Positions 51,783-60,122 of a stretch of 64,000 bases of DNA are shown one piece after another (the first letter of the stretch is position 1; each line of letters begins with the position of its first letter). Source of the stretch: Candidatus Saccharimonadota bacterium (GTDB lineage: Bacteria > Patescibacteriota > Saccharimonadia > Saccharimonadales > Saccharimonadaceae). The DNA lies in assembly GCA_017431105.1 (NCBI GenBank), contig JAFRLS010000003.1, positions 1 through 64,000 of the forward strand. The letters run 5' to 3'. The translations under genes were made by a program, and so were the position numbers. The notes beneath the pieces are model-generated. The model saw nothing but the letters and a program-made list of their open reading frames with translations, had not been told where the DNA came from and ran no database searches.

Positions 51783-52565
51783 ATGGATAAGAAATACGGA
51801 ATAATGGTTAGCGAAAAAACGATGGTTATTAACGGAAAAATCAAGTTGCATCGCATTCGTGCCCTGCGTGACATTGAACGCTATAATGTAAAAGCTGGCG
51901 ATTTCGGGGGTTTCATCGAAAAGGAAGAAAACCTTTCCCAATATGGTGACGCTTGGGTTTCTGACAACGCTACAGTTTACAATGATGCCAGGGTTCTTGA
52001 CAACGCGTGGGTCGGTGATAACGCTAAAGTCCGTGGCAACGCCATGATTCATGACGAAGCTCGTGTTTCTGGTTACGCTTGTGTCTGTGGGCATGCTCAG
52101 GTCCATAACGAAGCTCAGGTTTCTGATAATGCCTGGGTTTATGGCTGTGCCTGGGTCTATAATAGTGCTAAAATTTATGGTGAAGCTGTTGTCCATGAGC
52201 ATGCTCAGGTTTTTAATCATGCTGAAATCTTCGGCCATGCTAGTGTAGACGGTGGCGCTCAAATTTCTGGCAGTGCAAAAATCATTGAATACGCTTGGGT
52301 TTTTTCTCGCGCTAGGATTTCCGATCAAGCTTGGGTTGGCGAACACGCCCTAGTATTCGACGATGCTCAGGTTTCTGAATATGCTCAAGTGCGCGGCCAC
52401 GCCTATATCTTTGGTGACGCTAAAATTTCCGGCCACGCCTGTATTTACGGCGATGCCAAAGTTCATGGCGGCGCTTTGGTCTACGGTAGCGCTCACATAT
52501 ATGGCTGCGCTGAAGTCTATGGCAACGACCAGATTAATAAAGGTAGCATTATAATCCGTAAATAA
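51783..52565 (+). CDS. Hexapeptide-repeat beta-helix protein (YdcK-like)
   Basis: The 260-residue protein has a short N-terminal part (LHRIRALRDIERYNVKAGDFGGFIEKEENLSQYG, about 22-56) followed by about 30 six-residue repeats of the type (A/V)xVxx-A, such as DNATVYNDARVLDNAWVGDNA. This left-handed beta-helix pattern with the GDFGGFIEKEENLS entry matches YdcK-like proteins, which also occur in phages and gut bacteria. The activity is unproven; the fold is shared by acyltransferases. It stands alone with its own promoter and terminator, so it may be an acquired gene. Confidence 0.75.
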   Translation: MDKKYGIMVSEKTMVINGKIKLHRIRALRDIERYNVKAGDFGGFIEKEENLSQYGDAWVSDNATVYNDARVLDNAWVGDNAKVRGNAMIHDEARVSGYACVCGHAQVHNEAQVSDNAWVYGCAWVYNSAKIYGEAVVHEHAQVFNHAEIFGHASVDGGAQISGSAKIIEYAWVFSRARISDQAWVGEHALVFDDAQVSEYAQVRGHAYIFGDAKISGHACIYGDAKVHGGALVYGSAHIYGCAEVYGNDQINKGSIIIRK

Positions 52566-52569
52566 GTCC

Positions 52570-52602
52570 AAAAACCCACGGGAACAAGCCCGTGGGTTTT
52601 TC
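52570..52602 (+). terminator. Rho-independent terminator
   Basis: AAAAACCCACGGG, loop AACAAG, CCCGTGGGTTTTT. Confidence 0.92.
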
Positions 52603-52611
52603 ATGTGTCAA

Positions 52612-52711
52612 TAATAATGTGGTGATTCCGGCGGGAGTTAGCCTCCGCTTCGCTCCGGCTATTCGCCTTCGGCGAGCGAACCCTACGGGTTCTCCTCCCT
52701 CAAGAAATACC
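52612..52711. other. GC-rich spacer with several short inverted repeats
   Basis: GC-rich sequence, unlike the surroundings. GTGATTCCGGCGGGAGT resembles the 3' part of the nearby tRNA-Glu (GTGACTCCTGCGGGAGT), with two mismatches. CGCTTCGCTCCGG, GCCTTCGGCG and CCTACGGG words can form small hairpins. It may be a decayed tRNA fragment or structured trailer. Confidence 0.4.
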
Positions 52712-52740
52712 AGAAAAACAAATAAGGCCCTTTGGGCCTT
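52712..52740 (-). terminator. Terminator of tRNA-Glu
   Basis: On the minus strand: AAGGCCC, loop AAA, GGGCCTT, then ATTTGTTTTT. Confidence 0.8.
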
Positions 52741-52751
52741 CTTTATTTTTC

Positions 52752-52828
52752 TGGTGACTCCTGCGGGAGTCGAACCCGCGATTTTCTGGATGAGAACCAG
52801 ACGTCCTAGACCACTAGACGAAGGAGCC
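52752..52828 (-). tRNA. tRNA-Glu (CUC)
   Basis: Complete 77-nt cloverleaf on the minus strand: acceptor GGCTCCT, anticodon loop TTCTCAT (anticodon CTC), T arm CGCGGG-TTCGACT-CCCGC, encoded CCA. The CTC anticodon reads GAG. gltX, its synthetase, lies about 2 kb away. Confidence 0.95.
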
Positions 52829-52855
52829 AATAGTGTTATTTTAACACAAATCTCT

Positions 52856-54061
52856 CTAGTATTCAACCCCGCCGTAATCCGGCACCGCTTCTACAAAAGT
52901 TTGGCCCGGCGCTAATTTGATTTCATTGCCGGTCTCGTCAAAGAACTTAATTTGGTCCTCCCAAGTACTCTTATTCCAGGTACCATGAACCACGTTTCCA
53001 TTCTGAAATACATAAGCCTCTCCCGAGCCAATCGCCGCAATATCCTCGTGATAGCCATCCTCAGCTTTCCACTCCTCCACCAACATCACTACCACCACGG
53101 CCGGCGACAATTGCGTCAAAGAGCAAACCTCTTCCGGTGTTGGCTCACCCAAATCTTCTGCCGGGCATTGGTAAACCTCATGCGCATCACCATTTTCATA
53201 CCAGCGATCGTAAGAATTACTTTGCTGGTTATATTGATAGTTTACATTAAAAGTCGGCGAACCACCAAAGTAAACATTAATATCCGTAGCCGCAAAACTC
53301 ATCGCAGAGGTACTCTCGGTTGTGGGCTTAGTAATTATTAATCTATTGGTGGCATTATCGTCAATACGAGATTTTTTAGACTCTTCCGGTGTCATTCTGT
53401 TGAATCCTTTAATATTAGAGCTTCCAAACTCCCAGTCTTCACTAACTTGAGCAAGATATTGTGAGGTAGTGAACAAATTATTCCACAACCTACCATAACC
53501 ACCACGATACATATAAGTGTAATTCTCTGTTAAGTCCTTATATCCACCGCTACGTACGGCTGCTATTGCGTCGTCCGATCCACCAGCATGCACAATCGCG
53601 CAATCAAAGGGTGTATCCCATTGCAAGTAATAAATCCTTAGTGAACGAATTGGTCCAATCACGGCAGAAGTTGGCTTTTGGTAGATGGCAGCAAAACGCG
53701 TGATACCGACTTCGGCGATTGCTTCAAATACCACACCGGCCTCCGTGAGACCAACCTGTGGACGAGCTCCATCGGTGCCGTTCGGGGTTTGAATGCAGTA
53801 AGCCGGAGCTGTTTTGTCGGCCTCGCTAGCGATTTCTAAGCCGGTCAAATTGCTATAGATTTTAGTTACAGAAGTTGTTGACGGAATAGTTGGAAATTCT
53901 AAATCCGGTAAAATTTCTTTCGGGGCCAATAATGCTACTAGCAAACAAGCAACGCCGCCAAGCACTCCGACAATTCCAATAATCAAAAAAACAAGCCATG
54001 ATTTCGGTGTCTTATTTAACTGGTTTTGTGTTGCTAAGGGTTCTTGATTTTCTGCTTCCAT
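52856..54061 (-). CDS. DUF3048 family envelope protein
   Basis: The 401-residue protein has one membrane helix (about 22-46) and an outer DUF3048 domain of the YerB type: AYCIQTPNGTDGARPQVGLTEAGVVFE (about 87-113), EVGITRFAAIYQ (about 116-127), IGPIRSLRIYYL (about 134-145) and the C-terminal half with YVFQNGNVVHGTWNK and EIKLAPGQTFVEAVP (about 350-395). The family is common in Gram-positive bacteria and CPR and its function is unknown. The start context is not clear: TTATT lies close to the ATG, and no Shine-Dalgarno is visible. Confidence 0.82.
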   Translation of the reverse strand: MEAENQEPLATQNQLNKTPKSWLVFLIIGIVGVLGGVACLLVALLAPKEILPDLEFPTIPSTTSVTKIYSNLTGLEIASEADKTAPAYCIQTPNGTDGARPQVGLTEAGVVFEAIAEVGITRFAAIYQKPTSAVIGPIRSLRIYYLQWDTPFDCAIVHAGGSDDAIAAVRSGGYKDLTENYTYMYRGGYGRLWNNLFTTSQYLAQVSEDWEFGSSNIKGFNRMTPEESKKSRIDDNATNRLIITKPTTESTSAMSFAATDINVYFGGSPTFNVNYQYNQQSNSYDRWYENGDAHEVYQCPAEDLGEPTPEEVCSLTQLSPAVVVVMLVEEWKAEDGYHEDIAAIGSGEAYVFQNGNVVHGTWNKSTWEDQIKFFDETGNEIKLAPGQTFVEAVPDYGGVEY

Positions 54062-54124
54062 AATAATACCATTTATTTATAATTATTTTAGCATAAAAAC
54101 TAACGATCGTGTTATAATATACTT

Positions 54125-55078
54125 ATGATTAATAGGTACATACACAAAATTGGTGTATTAGTTGTCTTGGTTCTTGCGTTTTTTAACACCCATGCAGTTT
54201 TCGCTTGCACTGCGCCAAGCGATGGCACTTGTTCTGATGTTGGACTTGGTTTTGATATAAAAGAAGTGCTGACAGTTTCTATTGGGGCGCCAGACGAGGG
54301 CGCTACTGGTGATGCAAATCAATTTTTGCGAAATATATACCAGGTTTCCGTTGATACCAACAACGCCAAAGGCTCTGTAGCTACTATGACCACTAAGGCC
54401 TCTAATGCCAATCTCGTTAACAATGCATCCTCTAGCGCTTACCTCCCAACACTTTCGACGTCGTACACTAGGCCTAATTTCCCCGCTAACTATTGGGGTT
54501 ATTCTATGGAAGATGTTATGTCATCCAGCTGTAGCGACTGCGATTATTATAAGATTGCTGCTAATGGCGAAACGCCAAATACCATACAGGACGCTTCTGT
54601 CACTGGGCCAAATTATGCAGCCAGTTGGTCGCGAAAAATTGCCTTCGGGGCTAAGTTTGATAGCAGCAAACCTGCCGGAACCTACTCTGCTATAGTTGTC
54701 TTTACTGTAGTTACTGGTAGTGTCGACTCATTCTCACCCAGTAATCCTACAGTTGGACCAGCAGATAATCCAAACCCATCTTACGATTCTAGCGACAACG
54801 TTACGGTCTATACTTCCACTACTCACTCTGGAAGTGGCACTTCTGCTAGAACAACTATTACTTCTGATATCAGTAGAGGCGATCATCGCTCCGACTACGT
54901 TGCGCCACAAGGTGTTACTACTACGGTTTCCACAAATATTAGTGAGGGCACACCACTTGCTACTGGCTTAGCCGTTACTGCTACTGTCGCTGCCACCACC
55001 GGCATCATCTTCTTTATTGTTGCCAAGCGTCGTAAAGATGATGATGAAGAAGAGGAAGAAGAGATAGATATTAATTAA
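54125..55078 (+). CDS. Secreted surface protein with C-terminal anchor-like signal
   Basis: The 317-residue protein has a signal peptide (about 1-27, ending HAVFA before CTAPSD), a domain with NYWGYSM (about 122) and KPAGTYSAIVVFTVV (about 180-194), a Ser/Thr/Pro-rich stalk (about 200-275), a hydrophobic helix (about 281-302) and a tail KRRKDDDEEE. The PLATG just before the helix, the helix and KRRK make a cell-wall sorting signal, though not the usual LPxTG. A sortase is encoded at 58792. TATAAT at 54113-54118 is 6 nt before the ATG. The stop overlaps the gltX end by 4 nt. Confidence 0.7.
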   Translation: MINRYIHKIGVLVVLVLAFFNTHAVFACTAPSDGTCSDVGLGFDIKEVLTVSIGAPDEGATGDANQFLRNIYQVSVDTNNAKGSVATMTTKASNANLVNNASSSAYLPTLSTSYTRPNFPANYWGYSMEDVMSSSCSDCDYYKIAANGETPNTIQDASVTGPNYAASWSRKIAFGAKFDSSKPAGTYSAIVVFTVVTGSVDSFSPSNPTVGPADNPNPSYDSSDNVTVYTSTTHSGSGTSARTTITSDISRGDHRSDYVAPQGVTTTVSTNISEGTPLATGLAVTATVAATTGIIFFIVAKRRKDDDEEEEEEIDIN

Positions 55079-56517
55079 ATGCTTCTTGCTACAGCGTTGA
55101 GCCTAGCAAGAGAAGTTTCGCGCCCCAAAACTTCGAGGGTAAGATTGAGGGCTGGGCTAAACGGCGCAAACGAAAGAGCGATTCTAATCAAACTGAACAG
55201 TTCGGCCGGCTTTTTGCCAGACTCCGCTAGCAGACCATTCAACGTTTCTTGTAGATACTCTGCGTCCCATTCTTTAAGCCCCGCTAGTGCATCGATTGAT
55301 TTTTTTAGCAGCTCTTCAACTTCGGCTTCAGACATCTTCTTTAGGAACTTATTGTTTTTTATTATATCCGTATCGATTTTAGGATCTTCAAAGAAATAAT
55401 TAGTCATATCTTTTAAGTCAGACAATGTTTTGAGACGATCATAGATAATAGAAAGTACTTTTATGCGATATTCTTCGGGGTAGTTACTAGCAGATTCTGG
55501 CCAAAAATTAATAGTCCTATCATACAAAGCTCTTGCTCCCTGTTCATTAAAAATCCGGCGGATCCATTGTCCATTCATCCAAAATAATTTATTTTCATCA
55601 TAACGCGCACCAGAGTTTTGGATACGGTCTATAGAAAATTTCTCAATTAGTTCTTCTTTTGTGTAAATTTCTTGCTCGGTGCCATCATTCCAGCCGAGAG
55701 AAGCAAGATAATTTAGTATTGCTTCTGGCAAAATACCATCATCGCGGTATTCGGTTACAGACTTGGCTCCATCTCGTTTGCCGAGTTTTTTATTGCCTAT
55801 GGGCGCTAAAATATGTGGTAGTGATACCAGCTTTGGGCGCTCCAAGCCGAACGCTTCATATAAAGCTAAGTAATTTGGCGTGCTAGAAAGATATTCTACG
55901 CCACGCATTACGTGAGTAACCCCCATTTCGGCATCATCTACGATGTGAGCAAAATTATAAGTTGGGTAACCATCACGTTTTATGAGAATAATATCATCAA
56001 GTACTTCCGGGCCAGTATGCATATCGCCCATTACTTCATCGTGCCAGCTATATTCTTTGGGTTCAGCTTTAAAACGAATAGGTATTCCAGGCTCCCAAGT
56101 TGGTGTATTTTCTGGCCTAAAATTACGATACAGAAACGGGACCTTTTTCTCATTACACTCTTTGCGATATTCATCGATTTTTTCTGGTGGAGTCGGGTCT
56201 GCATAGGCTCGACCACTATCGAGCAACTTTTGTACCCACTCCATATAGATACTTAAGCGTTCAGTTTGGAAATATGGCTCATTTGGGCCACCCACCAGCG
56301 GGCCCTCATCCCAGTCAAGCCCAAGCCACTTCAAGGTATCCTCTATTAATTCGGTTGCACCCTCAACATAACGCTCTCTGTCTGTGTCTTCGATTCTTAA
56401 AATAATTTTACCATTAGTTTGTCTTGCGACAAGATAAGGGTAAATTGCCGACCGCACATTACCAATATGGATGTAGCCCGTCGGGCTTGGTGCAAAACGA
56501 GTGATAGCTTTTTCCAT
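55075..56517 (-). CDS. gltX: Glutamyl-tRNA synthetase
   Basis: This class I synthetase of 480 residues has the HIGH-type motif PTGYIHIGNVRSA (about 10-22), the GoGluRS RIEDTD (about 40-45), and the KMSKS-type KKLGKRDGA (about 232-240). The C-terminal domain (about 320-480) is present. There is no sign of a GatCAB-linked non-discriminating feature that can be read by eye. The true start is ATG 56517; TATAAT (plus 56525-56530) is 7 nt before it. The longer in-frame codons lie in the promoter. Confidence 0.95.
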   Translation of the reverse strand: MEKAITRFAPSPTGYIHIGNVRSAIYPYLVARQTNGKIILRIEDTDRERYVEGATELIEDTLKWLGLDWDEGPLVGGPNEPYFQTERLSIYMEWVQKLLDSGRAYADPTPPEKIDEYRKECNEKKVPFLYRNFRPENTPTWEPGIPIRFKAEPKEYSWHDEVMGDMHTGPEVLDDIILIKRDGYPTYNFAHIVDDAEMGVTHVMRGVEYLSSTPNYLALYEAFGLERPKLVSLPHILAPIGNKKLGKRDGAKSVTEYRDDGILPEAILNYLASLGWNDGTEQEIYTKEELIEKFSIDRIQNSGARYDENKLFWMNGQWIRRIFNEQGARALYDRTINFWPESASNYPEEYRIKVLSIIYDRLKTLSDLKDMTNYFFEDPKIDTDIIKNNKFLKKMSEAEVEELLKKSIDALAGLKEWDAEYLQETLNGLLAESGKKPAELFSLIRIALSFAPFSPALNLTLEVLGRETSLARLNAVARSI

Positions 56518-56536
56518 AAAGCATATTATATCACTT

Positions 56537-57328
56537 TTAGAGCGACACAGCAATTGAACGAATCTGTTTTTTAGTAAGTGAACCGGAAGTTACATTAAGT
56601 TTATAAACAACACCACCATTTACCCAGGCCGCGTTAATGTTATCGATATAAATAGTCAAACCCTGTTCGCGCATTGTTGTAAAATCTTTGTCGAAATTTT
56701 CGCGCACAAAATTATTGAGTAATGTGTTGGAGTCCCAAGATGATTTTTCTTCAACCAAAGAGAAAGCGTCACCAGTGGAGGGATTCTTGAAGTTTAGAGT
56801 GATTTTGCCATTTTCAGACGTAATGTCAGATAAGCTAAAATCTCGTGGCACATAAGAGGGGTAAGATGCCTCAATACCAGTTTGCATCGCTGCGACTTTC
56901 AATGAGATATCAGGCGCATTCAAATTAACAAAGTAAACTATGGCAAAAACTGCCACCGCCGCACAAGCCAACGCCAACATCACCCGTTTGAATCCAAATT
57001 GTACGCGAGGAGACTTTTTGGCTTGCTTCTTTGAACTATTTTTTACCGCAGAAGCCAGAGCCTTTTCGATAGCAGTTTCTTTCAATTGTTTTGCTGTTGG
57101 GCGAGTCGTCTTCATAGATATATCGACAATTTTTTGTTGTTGTGTGCGTACGCCCACCGGAGTGATATCAGGCTGTTTTGGCTGGGGCCTTTTTATTATA
57201 GTATCACCATTTTTCTTTATCATACGACTATTGCTTGGCCGCGCTACCCTTCGACGATCAATCGTAGTAGAAAGCCTTGGTCCGCGATGGACCACAGACG
57301 TACTTTGACTTTGATCGGAACTTGACAT
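56537..57328 (-). CDS. Membrane protein with DUF4367-like outer domain
   Basis: The 263-residue protein has a basic, disordered cytoplasmic N-terminus (1-112, rich in Arg, Lys, Pro, Thr), one membrane helix (about 114-135) and an outer domain (about 145-263) with SYPSYVPRDFSLSDIT, then alternating strands. PxxVPxxF and the paired strands resemble DUF4367-type sensor domains. There are no enzyme motifs. Its start ATG follows GCGAGGT and the -10 (TAATAT) is about 25 nt upstream. The 57329-57419 gap is a divergent promoter with the 57420 gene. Confidence 0.65.
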   Translation of the reverse strand: MSSSDQSQSTSVVHRGPRLSTTIDRRRVARPSNSRMIKKNGDTIIKRPQPKQPDITPVGVRTQQQKIVDISMKTTRPTAKQLKETAIEKALASAVKNSSKKQAKKSPRVQFGFKRVMLALACAAVAVFAIVYFVNLNAPDISLKVAAMQTGIEASYPSYVPRDFSLSDITSENGKITLNFKNPSTGDAFSLVEEKSSWDSNTLLNNFVRENFDKDFTTMREQGLTIYIDNINAAWVNGGVVYKLNVTSGSLTKKQIRSIAVSL

Positions 57329-57419
57329 ATATACCTCGCTTAATTCTTATATTAATCATACAAAATGTCTTACTAAAACGCAAGAGCTAAAATTTAAATA
57401 AATATGTTATAATATAAGT

Positions 57420-58805
57420 ATGGATTTAGAAAAACGCGCGCGACGTCAAGGTCTTCGCGTTATTGTTTCAGAAACTATCATGGTACTAGCTGTGGCTGCT
57501 ATGGTTATAGTTTTAGCTTTAGTGGTTTCTGGTTATTGGATTAATGCTAACTTCGAAGTTGAGCGCCAAGGTATGTTACAGGTTCATTCTGTCCCTACTG
57601 GTGCTAGCGTTGAAGTTGATGGCGATGCACCTTGGTTTCAGCGTACTAACACTAGTAAGATTTTGACAAGTGGTGAGCACAAGATTACACTCACAAAAGA
57701 CGGATATGATTCCTGGTCAAAAACCATAAATATTAGTGAAGGCCTGCTATATCGCCTGCATTATCCACGCTTATTTTTGCGAGAACGTGATAGAGAAGAA
57801 ATTTATGACGCCACTCTTAGCGCATCCGCAACTGTTTCGCCGAATCGTAGGCTAATTTTATTGCTCAACAATACGACTACCTGGACATTACTTAACATTG
57901 ATAGCGACAATCCAAAGCCAACCACAATTAATATAGCAAACCTTTTCTCTAGTACTAGTTTAGCCGATGGAGCCACCAACGGTCTTTTTGTCGGTGATAT
58001 TATTTCGGCAGAATGGGATCAAGCTAATGAGCACATATTGTTTAAAGTCAAGAATAATACCAGCACAGAATGGGTGCTTCTAGATGTAAAAAACCCAATT
58101 AATAGCGTAAATATCACGCGTGAATTTGCTGCAGATTTTGATAATATTAAAATTTTTGATAATTCTGCTGACAATTTACTAAGTTTGCGCAACGGGAATT
58201 TACATAAAATTAATATTCCTTCTCGCCAGATTTCGGCTATTTTAGTAGAGGGTGTGCAGAGCTATGATTTTTATGAATCAGAATTAGTATTTTCTTCAGA
58301 AGAAAGTATTAGTAGCTTGAAATTAGGTGATAATACCCCAGTAATACTCAAAAAAATTGAGTCACCTGCCCGAGTATTAGTTAGTAAATTTTATGAGACC
58401 AATTACATATTTATTGTAGAGGGCAACACTCTAAGTGTTTATCAAAAGGAAAACCTTGAAGAAGTTTTAACTGCTACGCTTAGGTTTATTCCAGACAAAA
58501 TTAAGGTTGGATATGGAGGAGAGTTTATCGTAATGAATTCCGGCTCTAATTTTAGTACTTTAGATATGGAATCAATGACGATTCACAATTGGGATACCGG
58601 GTCGACCAATTATGGCTGGATCGATAACTACATGGCTTATTCAGTTGATAACGGTGTCCTCTCCGTTTATGACTTTGATGGATTAAACCATCGCGAACTC
58701 GCCAACAACGTTTCTAGTCATTTCCCAGTAACCATTACAAGCGATAAATGGCTTTATTATTTTAGCGACGGCAAACTATTACGTGAATGGCTTATTGCCC
58801 GGTAA
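57420..58805 (+). CDS. PEGA-domain membrane protein
   Basis: The 461-residue protein has a basic N-terminus, a membrane helix (about 18-42) and a PEGA domain (about 50-110: GMLQVHSVPTGASVEVDGD, then HKITLTKDGYDSWSKTINI). The rest (about 115-460) has repeated strand blocks that look like a beta-propeller, with no catalytic motif. PEGA domains occur in surface layer and envelope proteins and may bind the wall. TATAAT at 57408-57413 is exactly 6 nt before ATG 57420. It ends 14 nt inside the sortase gene on the other strand. Confidence 0.75.
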   Translation: MDLEKRARRQGLRVIVSETIMVLAVAAMVIVLALVVSGYWINANFEVERQGMLQVHSVPTGASVEVDGDAPWFQRTNTSKILTSGEHKITLTKDGYDSWSKTINISEGLLYRLHYPRLFLRERDREEIYDATLSASATVSPNRRLILLLNNTTTWTLLNIDSDNPKPTTINIANLFSSTSLADGATNGLFVGDIISAEWDQANEHILFKVKNNTSTEWVLLDVKNPINSVNITREFAADFDNIKIFDNSADNLLSLRNGNLHKINIPSRQISAILVEGVQSYDFYESELVFSSEESISSLKLGDNTPVILKKIESPARVLVSKFYETNYIFIVEGNTLSVYQKENLEEVLTATLRFIPDKIKVGYGGEFIVMNSGSNFSTLDMESMTIHNWDTGSTNYGWIDNYMAYSVDNGVLSVYDFDGLNHRELANNVSSHFPVTITSDKWLYYFSDGKLLREWLIAR

Positions 58806-59982
58806 GAAAGTTCCAAATTCCTTCGAAGAATGACGGCTCGTTGCTTGGCAATTCGATTTCACCCACATCAATATTTGGGCCATTGTTGTCCGATGTAGTA
58901 GCGCCTTCGTAATTTGGTGATATTTGTTCGCCAGTAATCAATAAGCGGTAGCGCGACGTGCCTAGTGGCGTACAAGTCACAAGCGTAATTAAAGGCTTGT
59001 CCGTGTCTACTATTAAGGCTGCCACGTTGCTTGGTTCCACTATTTCTTTTTTTACTACGCGATAGGTATAACGCGTTGATTCGTAATTCACATAAATCAA
59101 ATCCCCGTCTTCTAGACGCTCCAGGCCGGAGAAAATGTATTTATAAGGATTCGAACTATAAATGTCGCCAGCTGAATGCCCCGTGATTATAAAATTTCCA
59201 ATTTGTCCTGGATAGGCACTGGCGCCAGCTATACGATAATGCGCTACGCCATTATTCATTGCGGACATCACGTCAGATAACTCAACATTAAATCGAATTG
59301 GCACATCGATATTTAGCTTTGGGATAATTAATCGTGGGTCTGAAGAGATTACTTGCGTGATAGTTGGATCCAGGGCATCAATTTCTGAAGCTGGGGCATC
59401 CCCGGGTGAAACATAGGCCATGATTGGTGCAAAAATCAACCTATTGTACTGCAAGAATAATATTAATAAAGCCACAGCCAGGCCTGCGATTAGAGGTATA
59501 AATCTACGGAAACGGCGCGATCTTTTGGCTTTATCAGCTGCTCTTTCACGAATCTTGCGGCGCAAACGACTACGCGTATCACTAGAATCCTGTAAATTAT
59601 CTTGGTTTAAAGAAAGCCCAGGTTTTCTATTGCCTTTTCCGTTCGCGTGCGTCAAAGCATAAAGAATATCATCTTCTTCGGCCTGCTCACGCGCATCTTT
59701 CAAGCGCTCTTTGGCTACATAATTTCGCGCTGCATTAGAATAGTATTCGCTGTAATATTTCTGGTAATAATCTTGCCAAGCGGTATGATATTTTTTCCAT
59801 GACTCGGAATTAATTTTTGGCGTCACCGGCTGATCTTTTAAATGTAGGCCAGATGTATCCGAGCTCGTAGATTTTTTATTAGCCACAGAAGTATAGGCCG
59901 CTAATACTTTTTTTCTAGCGAGTTGCGCTGCCGCTTGTCGGCTAAGGTCGCTCGAAGACTGCCCACCTTCATCTGGATTCAT
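58792..59982 (-). CDS. Sortase (class D/E-like)
   Basis: Sortases attach surface proteins to the wall or to each other. The 396-residue protein has a long, charged cytoplasmic N-terminus (1-155, with coiled-coil Tyr/Lys segments), a membrane helix (about 161-179) and a C-terminal sortase domain: the catalytic His in IITGHSAG (about 269), the Cys in LITLVTCTP (about 337) and the Arg in GTSRYRLLI (about 344). The long cytoplasmic tail is unusual. A candidate substrate is the 54125 protein. TATAAT (plus 59989-59994) is 6 nt before ATG 59982. Confidence 0.88.
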   Translation of the reverse strand: MNPDEGGQSSSDLSRQAAAQLARKKVLAAYTSVANKKSTSSDTSGLHLKDQPVTPKINSESWKKYHTAWQDYYQKYYSEYYSNAARNYVAKERLKDAREQAEEDDILYALTHANGKGNRKPGLSLNQDNLQDSSDTRSRLRRKIRERAADKAKRSRRFRRFIPLIAGLAVALLILFLQYNRLIFAPIMAYVSPGDAPASEIDALDPTITQVISSDPRLIIPKLNIDVPIRFNVELSDVMSAMNNGVAHYRIAGASAYPGQIGNFIITGHSAGDIYSSNPYKYIFSGLERLEDGDLIYVNYESTRYTYRVVKKEIVEPSNVAALIVDTDKPLITLVTCTPLGTSRYRLLITGEQISPNYEGATTSDNNGPNIDVGEIELPSNEPSFFEGIWNFLTGQ

Positions 59983-60030
59983 AATGAAATTATAGCATAA
60001 AGTGGTAAAATATGGTAGAATCAAGAAAGA

Positions 60031-60117
60031 GGGCGAGTGGCGGAACTGGTAGACGCGCTAGACTCAAAATCTGGTGACCGCAAGGTCGTAAGGGTTCGAT
60101 TCCCTTCCCGCCCACCA
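60031..60117 (+). tRNA. tRNA-Leu (CAA)
   Basis: Complete 87-nt class II cloverleaf with a variable arm: acceptor GGGCGAG against CCCGCCC (one A-C mismatch), anticodon loop CTCAAAA (anticodon CAA), T loop TTCGATT, encoded CCA. The -10 is TAGAAT at 60015-60020. It reads UUG. Confidence 0.95.
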
Positions 60118-60122
60118 AAATT

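Noticed and set aside
51756-52346. Long minus-strand reading frame of 196 codons opposite the hexapeptide gene
   Set aside because: It is a mirror of the repeated codons of the plus gene, with regular Asn/Ser/Ile patterns and no start signal.
52612-52711. Integrated element using the tRNA-Glu 3' end
   Set aside because: The partial repeat of the tRNA 3' end is only about 17 bases with mismatches, and the bracketed segment contains no gene or integrase.
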